In this document: piece by piece, positions 9,696-19,007 of the stretch
Layout of the letters: every line of letters begins with the position of its first letter
Position numbering within the stretch: position 1 is the first letter of the stretch
Source: Paracoccus sp. (in: a-proteobacteria)
GTDB lineage: Bacteria > Pseudomonadota > Alphaproteobacteria > Rhodobacterales > Rhodobacteraceae
Direction of reading: 5' to 3'
Assembly (NCBI RefSeq): GCF_030604785.1
Contig: NZ_JAUVVF010000001.1
Span: forward strand, 101,227 to 165,226
DNA: 64,000 bases
Notes under the pieces: generated by a model
Told to the model about the DNA's origin: nothing
The model's input: only the letters and a program-made list of their open reading frames with translations
Databases searched by the model: none
Program-made: the position numbers and the translations under genes

Positions 9696-10627
9696 ACCTT
9701 GCGGCCTGTTTGCGGCTGGGGGCCAGCCTGGCCATTCTGGGGCTGGTCTGGTGGCAGATCGACGCACCCGACGCCGCCGCGCGTCTGGCCGAGGCGCATC
9801 CGGGCTGGCTTATGGCGGGGCTGGCGGCGCTTTGGGCCCAGACGCTGCTATCGGCCTGGCGCTGGCGGCTGGTGGGGCGTGCGCTTGGTGTGATGATCGC
9901 GCCCGCCCGCGCGCTGTCGGAGTATTTCCTTGCGCAGCTGGTCAACCAGACGCTGCCGGGCGGCGTTCTGGGCGATCTGTCGCGCGCCTGGCGCAGCGCG
10001 CAGGGGGCGGGCTTTGCCCGGGCGGGCGGGGCGGTTCTGGCCGAGCGCGTGCTGGGGCAGGTGGCGCTGATGGCGCTTCTGGTCGCCGGGCTGGTCTGGG
10101 CGGCGCGGGCGCCGGGCCAGATCCGCGTTCCGGCCGAGGTGCTGATCCCGGCAGGTCTGGTCCTGGGCCTGCTGATCGCGGGCCTTTGCGTCGTGCTGCT
10201 GATGCCGCGCCTGGCCCAGGCTGGTCGGGCGCTGCTTCCGGCGGGCGTGATGCTGCCGCAACTGGCCCTTAGCCTGGGCGCCGCGGTGCTGAATCTGCTG
10301 GCCTTCGACTTTGCCGCGCGCGCGACCGGCACGACCCTGCCACCCGCCGCCATCGCGGTCCTTGTGCCGCTGATCCTGCTGACCATGCTGGTGCCGGTGA
10401 CGGTCAGCGGATGGGGCCTGCGCGAGGGGGCGGCGGCCGCCCTGTTCCCGCTGGCGGGGGCCAGCGATGCGGCGGGGCTGGCGGCCAGCACGGCCTTCGG
10501 GCTGATCTTCCTGATCTCGACGCTGATCGGGACCGGGGCCTGTCTGGCCCATGGAGCGGTCTCGGGGCGGGCTTCGACCGTGCGTCCCGCCCTGCGCCCG
10601 TCGCGCGCCCGCCCGGAACAGAGGTGA
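9692..10627 (+). CDS. Lysylphosphatidylglycerol synthase-TM / UPF0104 flippase-like membrane protein
   Basis: SAWRWRLVGRALGV...FLAQLVNQTLPGGVLGDLSRAWR; multi-TM. Confidence 0.7.
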   Translation: MNLAACLRLGASLAILGLVWWQIDAPDAAARLAEAHPGWLMAGLAALWAQTLLSAWRWRLVGRALGVMIAPARALSEYFLAQLVNQTLPGGVLGDLSRAWRSAQGAGFARAGGAVLAERVLGQVALMALLVAGLVWAARAPGQIRVPAEVLIPAGLVLGLLIAGLCVVLLMPRLAQAGRALLPAGVMLPQLALSLGAAVLNLLAFDFAARATGTTLPPAAIAVLVPLILLTMLVPVTVSGWGLREGAAAALFPLAGASDAAGLAASTAFGLIFLISTLIGTGACLAHGAVSGRASTVRPALRPSRARPEQR

Positions 10628-10631
10628 TCCC

Positions 10632-11678
10632 ATGAGCCCGACCCCCGCTGCCTTTGCCCTGCCGGGTGACATCACCACGGTGACGGGGGGCTATCTCTAT
10701 GACCGCCGCCTGTTTGAGGGGTTGGAGGGACTGGGCCATGCGATGCGGCTTGTGCCTCTGTCGCCGCAATTCCCCTTCGCCGACGCGACGGCGATGGCGG
10801 AAAGTCTTGCCACGCTGGCAGACCTGCCCGCCGATTGTCCGGTCATCGTGGACGGGCTGGCCTATGGCGCGATGGAGACCGAGGCGCTGGCGCGGGTGCG
10901 TGCGCCCATCGTTGCGCTGGTGCACCACCCCTTGGCGCTGGAAAGCGGGCTGCCCGCCGATCGGGCCGCGCATCTGGAAGCGACCGAGCGCGCCAATCTG
11001 CGCCTGGCGCGGCATGTGCTGGTTCCCAGCCCCCATACCCGCCGCATCCTGATCGAACGCTACGACGTGCCGCCCGGCGCGATCACCGTCGCCCGGCCTG
11101 GCGTCCAGCCGGTGCGGATTGCGCCCGCCCCGAAGGTTCCGCCGCTGATCCTGTCGGTGGGGATCCTGCATCCGCGCAAGGGCCACGACATTCTGATCGC
11201 GGCCCTGGGCGAACTGGGCGATCTGGATTGGCGCGCGGTGATCGCCGGCACTCCGTGGGAGGCGGGCCATGCCGATGCGCTGGCGCGCCAGATCGCCGCC
11301 AGCCCGGTTGCCGACCGGATCACACTGGCCCGGGCCGTGTCGGATGAGCGGCTCGAGGCGCTTTACGCCGAGGCCAGCCTTTTCGCGCTGGCCACCCGCT
11401 ACGAGGGGCATGGGCTGGTCTTTGACGAGGCGATCCTGCGCGGCCTGCCGATCCTGTCCTGCCGCACCGGGGCGGTGCCCGACACGGTGCCGCAGGATGC
11501 GGGGCTGCTGGTCGCGCCCGACGATGCCGGGGCCTTTGCCGGCGCGCTGCGGCTGATGCTGACCGATCGCGCGCTGCGCGAGGGCGCGGCGCTGGCGGCG
11601 CGGCGTGCGGCGGCGGCCTTGCCTGACTGGCCCGCGACGGCGCGGGTCGTCTCGGGCGTGCTGCAGCGGCTGGCCTAG
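10632..11678 (+). CDS. Glycosyltransferase family 4
   Basis: LSVGILHPRKGHDILIAAL...YEGHGLVFDEAILRGLPILSCRTGAVPDTV. Confidence 0.85.
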   Translation: MSPTPAAFALPGDITTVTGGYLYDRRLFEGLEGLGHAMRLVPLSPQFPFADATAMAESLATLADLPADCPVIVDGLAYGAMETEALARVRAPIVALVHHPLALESGLPADRAAHLEATERANLRLARHVLVPSPHTRRILIERYDVPPGAITVARPGVQPVRIAPAPKVPPLILSVGILHPRKGHDILIAALGELGDLDWRAVIAGTPWEAGHADALARQIAASPVADRITLARAVSDERLEALYAEASLFALATRYEGHGLVFDEAILRGLPILSCRTGAVPDTVPQDAGLLVAPDDAGAFAGALRLMLTDRALREGAALAARRAAAALPDWPATARVVSGVLQRLA

Positions 11679-12448
11679 TCTTCGTCCGAGGGTCGGTTGC
11701 GCAGCCTGAGCCGTGCGATGGCGTCCTGTTCGTCGGCCTTGCGCTGCGCTTCCAGCGCCTCGGCCACGCAATCCAGATGCGATTCCAGCGTGCGGCGGGC
11801 CAGCGGGCCGTCGCGCGCCTGAAGGGCGGCGTTGATCGCCTCGTGCTGGTCCAGGATGCGGTCGCGCAAATCGCCGCGTGCAAAGATGCGGGGGCGGTTG
11901 AACAGCATCCCCTGCCGCAGCAGGTCCTGCATGGCACGCATCATGTGCAGGGCGATGATGTTGTGGCTGGCCTCGACGATGGCCATGTGGAAATCGGCAT
12001 CCAGCGCGGCCTCGGCCTCGGGATTGGCGACGGCATGGGCGTGGCGCATGTCGGTGACGATCCGGTCCAGCAGGTCCAGATCGGCCTGCCCGGCCTCGGT
12101 CGCGGCGCGTTCGGCGGCCAGCCCCTCCAGATCCTTGCGAAAGCGCAGGAAGTCGCCCGCGGCGCGGGGATGGCGGGCGATCAGCCGCACCAGAGCGGGC
12201 GAGAAGGCGCTGCCCAGAACCTCGGCCACGAAGATGCCCGCATTGGGGCGCGAGACCAGCAGCCCGTCGGCCTGCATCGCCGCCAGGGCCTCGCGCAGCG
12301 AGGGGCGGCTGACGCCCATCCGCGCGGCCAGATCGCGTTCGCCCGGCAGGCGCTGGCCCGGACGCAGCACGCCCTGCAGGATCAGCCATTCGATCTGGCG
12401 TGTCACCTCTTGCGACAATTTAGCGGCGTCGATCTTTTCAAAGGGCAT
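11675..12448 (-). CDS. GntR/FadR-family transcriptional regulator
   Basis: LRPGQRLPGERDLAARMGVSRPSLREALAAMQADGLL plus FCD domain. Confidence 0.88.
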   Translation of the reverse strand: MPFEKIDAAKLSQEVTRQIEWLILQGVLRPGQRLPGERDLAARMGVSRPSLREALAAMQADGLLVSRPNAGIFVAEVLGSAFSPALVRLIARHPRAAGDFLRFRKDLEGLAAERAATEAGQADLDLLDRIVTDMRHAHAVANPEAEAALDADFHMAIVEASHNIIALHMMRAMQDLLRQGMLFNRPRIFARGDLRDRILDQHEAINAALQARDGPLARRTLESHLDCVAEALEAQRKADEQDAIARLRLRNRPSDED

Positions 12449-12517
12449 GGAATGTCGGCTTTTCGGGGAAATGCAGGCGCGGCGGATTCAGATTAGGCGA
12501 GGGGGCGCGGGAATGCA

Positions 12518-12544
12518 AAAGGGGCCGGACAAGCCGGCCCCTTT
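12518..12544 (-). terminator. Intrinsic terminator, symmetric stem
   Basis: AAAGGGGCCGG-acaag-CCGGCCCCTTT, downstream of the minus-strand OmpA-family gene. Confidence 0.75.
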
Positions 12545-12563
12545 CGTCAGATGCGTGCCGCGA

Positions 12564-13223
12564 TCACTGCGTCGGGCGGATCAGGATCTCGACGCGGCGG
12601 TTCTGGGCGCGCCCGGCCTCGGTCGCGTTCGAGGCGACGGGCTGGGTGTCGGCCACGCCCACCGCGCTGAGACGGTTCTGGGCGACGCCCGCGGCGGCCA
12701 GGATGCCCGCCACCGATTGCGCGCGGCGCTGCGACAGATCGCGGTTGATCGCCTGGGTGCCGGTGCTGTCTGTGTGGCCCACGACTTCGACCCGGCTGTT
12801 CGGATACTGGTTCAGGTTGCGCGCGACGGCATAGAGGTCCTGCTGGGCGGGGCCGGACACGGCGGCCGAGCCGGTCGCGAAGAGGATGCCGTCGGGCATC
12901 ACGACCTGCAGATACGATCCGTGATTGACGACGCGGATGTTCGGGTTGGTCAGCGATTGCTGCAGCGCCTGGGCCTGGCGGTCGAGCATGTTGCCCGCGA
13001 CCGCGCCCACGGCGGCGCCGACGATGGCACCGCGCGCGGCGTCGCGGCTGCGGCCGCTGCTGTCATCGTCGCGGGTGCCGGCGAGGACGGCGCCAACGGC
13101 GGCGCCGGCCAGCGCGCCCTGCTGGGTGCGGCTCATGCCGCCGCCGTTCATGGCCGGGTCGGCGCAGGCGGTCAGGACCAGAAGCCCCGAGGCGGCGATA
13201 ATGGTTGTGGCGCGGAGTTTCAT
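12564..13223 (-). CDS. OmpA-family lipoprotein (YiaD-like)
   Basis: Lipobox LVLTACAD, glycine-zipper region, OmpA domain VVGHTDSTGTQAINRDLSQRRAQSV. Confidence 0.9.
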   Translation of the reverse strand: MKLRATTIIAASGLLVLTACADPAMNGGGMSRTQQGALAGAAVGAVLAGTRDDDSSGRSRDAARGAIVGAAVGAVAGNMLDRQAQALQQSLTNPNIRVVNHGSYLQVVMPDGILFATGSAAVSGPAQQDLYAVARNLNQYPNSRVEVVGHTDSTGTQAINRDLSQRRAQSVAGILAAAGVAQNRLSAVGVADTQPVASNATEAGRAQNRRVEILIRPTQ

Positions 13224-13446
13224 GCGGCTCCCTCTCCTTGTGATGGGCTGTGCCGGATTGGCATGGCCGTCAAATCCTGTGCTGGCGGTCCGATTCCGGT
13301 CCACGGCAGCAACGCGCGTCACGCTGTCGCAGTTCCCGGCGGAAGGGAAGCGCAAGTTTCGGTGAAGGCGCTGGAATGACGTCACAAACAGGCGATGAGC
13401 GCAGGTGCTTGCATCGCGCCGCCCATGAGGCCAGAAGAGGGCGGTC

Positions 13447-14109
13447 ATGGCCCGCTTGTCCCGCATCCCCCCGGCGCTGCCCTTCGCCGCCCAGGTCGCG
13501 ATCTTCTCGCGGCTGCAGGCGGCCAACCCCGCGCCCGAGACCGAACTTGAATTCGTGAACCCCTTCACGCTGGTCGTGGCGGTGGCCCTGTCCGCGCAGG
13601 CGACCGATGTGGGCGTCAACCGCGCCACGCGGGGCCTCTTCGCCGTGGCCGACACGCCCGAGAAGATGCTGGCCTTGGGCGTCGAGGGCGTCACCGAGCA
13701 CATCAAGACGATCGGCCTGTTCCGCCAGAAGGCGAAGAACGTCATCGCGCTGTCGCGCATCCTGGTCGAGGATTATGGCGGCGAGGTTCCCGACAGCCGC
13801 GCCGCCCTGACCAGTCTGCCGGGCGTCGGGCGCAAGACCGCCAATGTGGTTCTGTCCTGCGCCTTCGGCCATCCTGCCCAGGCGGTGGACACGCATATCT
13901 TCCGGGTGGGCAACCGCACCCGCATCGCGCCCGGCCGCGACGTGGACGAGGTCGAGCGCGCCATCGAGGATCACGTTCCCGCCCGGTTCCAGACCCATGC
14001 CCATCACTGGCTGATCCTGCATGGCCGCTATGTCTGCCAGGCCCGGCGGCCCCGCTGCGGCATCTGCCCGATCGCCGATCTCTGCCCCTATGAGGAAAAG
14101 ACCGAATGA
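13447..14109 (+). CDS. nth: Endonuclease III
   Basis: LPGVGRKTANVVLSCAFG HhH motif; C-terminal FeS cysteines CQARRPRCGICPIADLC. Confidence 0.95.
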   Translation: MARLSRIPPALPFAAQVAIFSRLQAANPAPETELEFVNPFTLVVAVALSAQATDVGVNRATRGLFAVADTPEKMLALGVEGVTEHIKTIGLFRQKAKNVIALSRILVEDYGGEVPDSRAALTSLPGVGRKTANVVLSCAFGHPAQAVDTHIFRVGNRTRIAPGRDVDEVERAIEDHVPARFQTHAHHWLILHGRYVCQARRPRCGICPIADLCPYEEKTE

Positions 14110-15134
14110 CCCGCGCCTCTGACAAGACCCCCTATGTGATCGGGATCGGCAATGCCGTGATGGACATCATCGCCCCCACCGAAGAGGCGCGGCTGGCCGA
14201 TCTGGGCATCACCAAGGGCATCATGCAGCTGGTCGAGCGCGAGCGGTCCGAATTCCTGATGGCGGCGCAGGCCGACGATCATTCCGACCGGAGGCTCGAA
14301 TCGCGCATGGTCGCGGGCGGCAGCGTCGCCAACACGCTGGCGGGGATCGGCGGGCTGGGCCTGAAGACCGCCTTTATCGGTCTGGTCGCGGATGACGAGA
14401 TCGGGCGGCTTTATGCCCGCCAGACGGAGGCGGCGGGGACGCGCTTCGTGAACGCGCCGGTCGCGGGGTCGGACCTGCCGAGCTCGCGCACGATCATCTT
14501 CGTCACGCCCGATGGCGAGCGGTCGATGAACACCTATCTGGGCATCTCGGCCGAGCTGGGGCCCGAGGATGTGGACCCCGCCGTCTTTGTCGGCGCGGGC
14601 TGGCTGTTCCTGGAGGGGTATCTCTTTGACAAGGGCAAGGGGAAGGCCGCGTTCCTGAAGGCGGCCGAATGCTGTCACGCGGCGGGCGGCCAGGCCGGGA
14701 TCGCGCTGTCGGACCCGTTCTGCGTGGACCGCCACCGCGACGATTTCCGCAAGCTGGTCGCGGGGCCGATGGATTACGTGATCGGCAATGTCCACGAATG
14801 GCAATCGCTCTATCAGGTCGAGGATCTGGAGGAGGCGCTGCGACTGGCCGTGGCCGATTGCCGGACGGTGATCTGCACGCGGTCGGGCGAGGATGCGATC
14901 CTGATCCGCGAGGGCGAGCGGGTCAGCGTGCCGGTCCAGCGCGTGGTGCCGGTTGATGCCACGGGCGCAGGCGACCAGTTCGCGGCGGGCCTGATCTATG
15001 GGCTGGCCAGCGGGCGCTCCCTGTCGGCGGCCGGGCGGATGGGCTGCATCGCGGCATCCGAGGTGATCGGCCATGTCGGCGCGCGCCCCGAGGCCGACAT
15101 CATGGCGCGGTTCCGGGCCGAAGGGCTGGTCTGA
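14106..15134 (+). CDS. Adenosine kinase / PfkB-family sugar kinase
   Basis: VVPVDATGAGDQFAAGLIYGL; GNAVMDIIAP. Confidence 0.88.
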   Translation: MTRASDKTPYVIGIGNAVMDIIAPTEEARLADLGITKGIMQLVERERSEFLMAAQADDHSDRRLESRMVAGGSVANTLAGIGGLGLKTAFIGLVADDEIGRLYARQTEAAGTRFVNAPVAGSDLPSSRTIIFVTPDGERSMNTYLGISAELGPEDVDPAVFVGAGWLFLEGYLFDKGKGKAAFLKAAECCHAAGGQAGIALSDPFCVDRHRDDFRKLVAGPMDYVIGNVHEWQSLYQVEDLEEALRLAVADCRTVICTRSGEDAILIREGERVSVPVQRVVPVDATGAGDQFAAGLIYGLASGRSLSAAGRMGCIAASEVIGHVGARPEADIMARFRAEGLV

Positions 15135-15323
15135 GGTCGTCGGTCCCGGGATTGCGTCCCGCGACGGCGGGGGGCCAGCCCCCCGCACCCCCCCTGCACC
15201 ACCCGGGGGCATCGCTGCGACCGGGACGGGGCGGCGGGAAGGCGCTGGCCCGCGCGGGCCTGTGGCGTTGCGCGGCGCGGGGGCGGCGTGTATCAGGGCG
15301 GAAATTGCGAGCAGTTGAAGGAC

Positions 15324-16592
15324 ATGCGGATGCGCCGGGTTGTTGTCACGGGATTGGGGATGGTCACGCCTCTGGCCTCTGGGGTCGAAGCGAGCTGGGA
15401 GCGCCTGCTGGCCTGCAAGTCGGGCGCCGGGCCGATCACGCGGTTCGATCCCAAGGACGTGGCGACGAAATATGCCTGCGAGATCCCCCTGGGCGACGGG
15501 ACGGACGGCACCTTCAATCCCGATGACTGGATGGAGCCGAAGGACCGGCGCAAGGTCGATGATTTCATCCTCTACGGCATGGCCGCGGCGCAGCAGGCCG
15601 TCGAGGATGCCGGATGGATGCCCGAGGACGAGGAGGGCCGGCTGCGCACGGGCGTGATGATCGGCTCGGGGATCGGCGGGCTGTCTTCCATCGCCGAGAC
15701 CGCCGTGCTGATCAAGGAGCGCGGGCCGAAGCGGGTCAGCCCCTTCTTCATTCCCGGCGCGCTGATCAACCTGATCTCGGGTCAGGTCTCGATCCGCTAC
15801 GGGTTCAAGGGGCCGAACCATGCCGTCGTCACGGCCTGCTCGACCGGCGCCCATGCCATCGGCGATGCGGCGCGGCTGATCCGCTACGGCGATGCCGATG
15901 TGATGATCGCGGGCGGCGCCGAAAGCCCGATCAGCGAGATCGGGATCGCGGGCTTCAATGCCTGCAAGGCGCTGTCCACCAAGCGCGCCGATGATCCGCA
16001 GGCCGCGAGCCGCCCCTATGACGCGGACCGCGACGGGTTCGTGATGGGCGAGGGCGCGGGCGTCGTCGTGCTGGAGGAATACGAGCACGCCAAGGCACGC
16101 GGCGCGAAGATCTATGCCGAGGTTCTGGGCTATGGCCTGTCGGGCGACGCCTATCACATCACCGCCCCGTCCGAGGATGGCGATGGCGGCTATCGCGCGA
16201 TGGAGGCGGCGCTGCGTTCGGCCGGGCTGACGCCGGACCGGATCGACTACATCAACGCGCATGGCACCAGCACCATGGCCGACACGATCGAGCTGGGCGC
16301 GGTCGAGCGGCTGATGGGGGATGCCGCTTCGGGGGCGGTGATGTCGTCCACGAAATCGAGTATCGGCCACCTGCTGGGCGCGGCCGGCGCGGTCGAGGCG
16401 ATCTTCTGCGTGCTGGCGATCCGCGACCAGATCTGCCCGCCGACGATCAACCTGGACAACCCTGCGGTCACGCCCAGGCTGGACCTGGCGGCCAACGCCG
16501 CCGTGCGCCGCAAGGTCGATGTGGCGCTGTCCAACAGCTTTGGCTTTGGCGGGACCAATGCCAGCCTGATCCTGGGGCGCGTGGCGGAATGA
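15324..16592 (+). CDS. fabF: Beta-ketoacyl-ACP synthase II
   Basis: RRVVVTGLGMVTPLASG; VVTACSTGAHAIGDAAR; NAHGTSTMADT; start codon approximate. Confidence 0.93.
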   Translation: MRMRRVVVTGLGMVTPLASGVEASWERLLACKSGAGPITRFDPKDVATKYACEIPLGDGTDGTFNPDDWMEPKDRRKVDDFILYGMAAAQQAVEDAGWMPEDEEGRLRTGVMIGSGIGGLSSIAETAVLIKERGPKRVSPFFIPGALINLISGQVSIRYGFKGPNHAVVTACSTGAHAIGDAARLIRYGDADVMIAGGAESPISEIGIAGFNACKALSTKRADDPQAASRPYDADRDGFVMGEGAGVVVLEEYEHAKARGAKIYAEVLGYGLSGDAYHITAPSEDGDGGYRAMEAALRSAGLTPDRIDYINAHGTSTMADTIELGAVERLMGDAASGAVMSSTKSSIGHLLGAAGAVEAIFCVLAIRDQICPPTINLDNPAVTPRLDLAANAAVRRKVDVALSNSFGFGGTNASLILGRVAE

Positions 16593-17773
16593 TCTGGCGC
16601 AACCTTGCCTCGAACATGCTGACGCTGCTGCTGGTGCTGCTGGTGGCGGCGGCGGCGGCGGTGGCCTGGGCCAAGCGCGAGTTCAGCGGGCCGGGCATCA
16701 GCGAGGTCGCGCAATGCGTCGAGATCGCGCCGGGCGCCAGCCTGGGCGCGGTCAGCGAGCGGCTGGCGGCGCAGGGGGCGATCTCGAACGCCTATGTGTT
16801 CCGGGCGGGGGCGGATTATCTGGGACGTGCGGGCGATCTGAAATTCGGGAGCTTCCTTGTCCCGCCCCGCGCCAGCATGGAACAGATCGTCGATGTGATC
16901 ACGGCGGGCGGGCCGTCGACCTGCGGGACCGAGATCGTGCTGCGCGTGGGCGTCCGCGAGACCGTGATGCTGCTGCGCGACACCAATCCCGAGACCGGCG
17001 CCTATGAGGAGGTCGCGCGCTTCAACCCGGCCGCAGGCGAGCGCCCGGAGGTGATCGCCGAGGCCGAGCAGCGCGGCGATATCCGCATGTCGCTGGTCGT
17101 GGTCGAGGGCGTGACCAGCTGGCAGGTGGTCGAGGGGCTGAGGGCCGCGACCTTCCTGACCGGCGAGGTGGCCGACATCCCCGCCGAGGGGACATTGGCG
17201 CCCGATACCTATCTGCTGTCGCAGGGCGGCGACCGGGGCGCGATCTTGGCCGAGATGGCCCGGCGTCAGGAGGCGATCCTGGCTGCCGAATGGGAAAACC
17301 GCGCCGAGGGCTTGCCCTATGCCAATCCGCAGGAGGCGCTGATCATGGCCTCGATCGTGGAGAAGGAGACCTCGGTTCCTGCCGAGCGGCCGCAGGTGGC
17401 CAGCGTCTTCGTCAACCGGCTGCGGCAGGGGATGCGGCTGCAGACCGATCCGACGGTGATCTACGGCGTGACCGAGGGCCGGGGCATTCTGGATCGCGGC
17501 ATCCGCCGGTCGGAGCTGGATGCGCGCACGCCCTGGAACACCTATCAGATCGACGGGCTGCCGCCGACGCCGATCGCCAATCCGGGCCGCGCTTCGATCC
17601 GGGCGACGCTGAACCCCGATACGACGGAATACCTGTTCTTCGTGGCCGACGGGACAGGGGGGCACGCCTTCAGCCGGACCCTGGCCGAGCATAACGCCGC
17701 CGTCGCCCGCTGGCGCGAGATCGAGCGGCAGCGCGGCCTGCCCGCCGACAGCCCCGTCCAGACCGACCAGTAG
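16589..17773 (+). CDS. mltG: Endolytic murein transglycosylase
   Basis: IMASIVEKETSVPAERPQVASVFVNRLRQGMRLQTDPTVIYG. Confidence 0.93.
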   Translation: MIWRNLASNMLTLLLVLLVAAAAAVAWAKREFSGPGISEVAQCVEIAPGASLGAVSERLAAQGAISNAYVFRAGADYLGRAGDLKFGSFLVPPRASMEQIVDVITAGGPSTCGTEIVLRVGVRETVMLLRDTNPETGAYEEVARFNPAAGERPEVIAEAEQRGDIRMSLVVVEGVTSWQVVEGLRAATFLTGEVADIPAEGTLAPDTYLLSQGGDRGAILAEMARRQEAILAAEWENRAEGLPYANPQEALIMASIVEKETSVPAERPQVASVFVNRLRQGMRLQTDPTVIYGVTEGRGILDRGIRRSELDARTPWNTYQIDGLPPTPIANPGRASIRATLNPDTTEYLFFVADGTGGHAFSRTLAEHNAAVARWREIERQRGLPADSPVQTDQ

Positions 17774-17797
17774 GCCGCGCGGGATTTGACATTGAGA

Positions 17798-17833
17798 GGC
17801 CTCCGGACCAGTCTTCTGGTGCGGGGGCCTTTT
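17798..17833 (+). terminator. Intrinsic terminator after mltG
   Basis: GGCCTCCGGACCAG-tctt-CTGGTGCGGGGGCC-TTTT. Confidence 0.8.
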
Positions 17834-17883
17834 CATTGCGGCGCGGCACGGGGCCGCGACGGGCCTTGCCGGAGGATGCTGCC

Positions 17884-18324
17884 ATGAAGATGTCGGATAT
17901 GTTTGCGATGCTGGCCGAGAATGCCCGGACCTTCGAGGAGCGGATGAACGCCTTGCAGGCCGAGATGTCGAAGAACAGCGAGAACGCGATGGAGCATGCC
18001 CGTCAGTGGCAGGCCAGCGCGATGGAGCGGCAGGAGGAAGTGAACCGCCAGATCCGCGAGCACATGGCGAATGCCAACGAACAGGTTCGCGAGCAGTGGC
18101 AGAAGATGCAATCCGGCTGGGAGGCGCAATACGAGAAGATGCGCGCCCAGGGCGAGGAGATGCGCGCCGCCGCGATGAAGATGGCGGGCGGCAAGGACGG
18201 GCAGGGCATGGCCGACTGGGCCGAGGCCTATGCCGCGCAGATGGTGGCCTTCGCCCAGAAGGTGCAGGCCGAGGCCGCCGAGGCCATCGCCAAGGCCACC
18301 GAGGCGCGCAGCAAGAAGGGCTGA
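17884..18324 (+). CDS. Phasin-like coiled-coil hypothetical protein
   Basis: 146 aa, Met/Ala/Glu/Gln-rich helical sequence (MKMSDMFAMLAENARTFEERMNALQAEMSKNSENAMEHARQWQAS). Confidence 0.55.
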   Translation: MKMSDMFAMLAENARTFEERMNALQAEMSKNSENAMEHARQWQASAMERQEEVNRQIREHMANANEQVREQWQKMQSGWEAQYEKMRAQGEEMRAAAMKMAGGKDGQGMADWAEAYAAQMVAFAQKVQAEAAEAIAKATEARSKKG

Positions 18325-18458
18325 GAGGGCTTGGAAACGGGCGATTCCGTGCTGGTGTTGCGCGGTTTCGCCTTGCGTGCGCTGGGGGTGTTGCGTGGAT
18401 TAAGGCCTTGTTGTGGATCGCTAAATCGGTGCGAAAGGCTCGCCCCAGGGTTTAGCGA

Positions 18459-18487
18459 TTGACTCACAGAACGGCCTGAAGTAGAAC
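18459..18487 (+). promoter_or_regulatory. Candidate sigma70 promoter upstream of the GTA cluster
   Basis: TTGACT (18459-18464), 17-nt spacer, TAGAAC (18482-18487). Confidence 0.5.
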
Positions 18488-18513
18488 TTACCCATGCTGG
18501 GAGAAATGGGCAG

Positions 18514-18546
18514 GCGGCCGGGGGGTGACCCCTCAGGCCGCTTTTT
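18514..18546 (+). terminator. Strong intrinsic terminator between the candidate promoter and GTA g1
   Basis: GCGGCC-GGGGGGTGACCCCTCA-GGCCGC-TTTTT; outer stem perfect, inner GC pairing. Confidence 0.78.
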
Positions 18547-18590
18547 CATTTCGAGGCTCGTGCGGACAGGACACGAGGCGGGACAGTTGC

Positions 18591-19007
18591 ATGAACGATA
18601 TGGAATGGGGCGGCGCGGGGGAACCCGTGGGACCTTTCATGGCCGCAGGGCAGTCCGAGGCCGGGCCGGCCGACGAGCTGCGCGCGGCCGGAGCGCCAGT
18701 GGACGAGGACGAGATCGCCGTCGCCCAGTGGTTGTTCTGGGATTACGTCAAGGATCTGCGCCAGCATCAGGCCGAGCTTGTCTCGGCCCGAGGGGGCGAG
18801 ACCGATCCGGCCCGGCTGAAAAAGGCGGTGGATGCGGCGCGCACGGTTCGTGACGCGATCCAGCTTCTGATGGTGGAAAGGAACAAGGTTGACAAACTTC
18901 GCAAGGAGATCGCGGGCGGGGTCGCAGGAGGCTGCCTTGACCTTGACGCCGCACGAGACGAGATCGGGCGCCGCCTGGCTTGCCTCCGCCGAGCCGGAGC
19001 AGGTTGA
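18591..19007 (+). CDS. GTA g1, small terminase-like
   Basis: Position immediately upstream of and overlapping the large terminase; MNDMEWGGAGEPVG...; acidic/helical. Confidence 0.6.
   Translation: MNDMEWGGAGEPVGPFMAAGQSEAGPADELRAAGAPVDEDEIAVAQWLFWDYVKDLRQHQAELVSARGGETDPARLKKAVDAARTVRDAIQLLMVERNKVDKLRKEIAGGVAGGCLDLDAARDEIGRRLACLRRAGAG

Noticed and set aside
17786-17791. TTGACA resembling a -35 box after mltG
   Set aside because: No acceptable -10 at 16-18 nt; it lies just before the mltG terminator.
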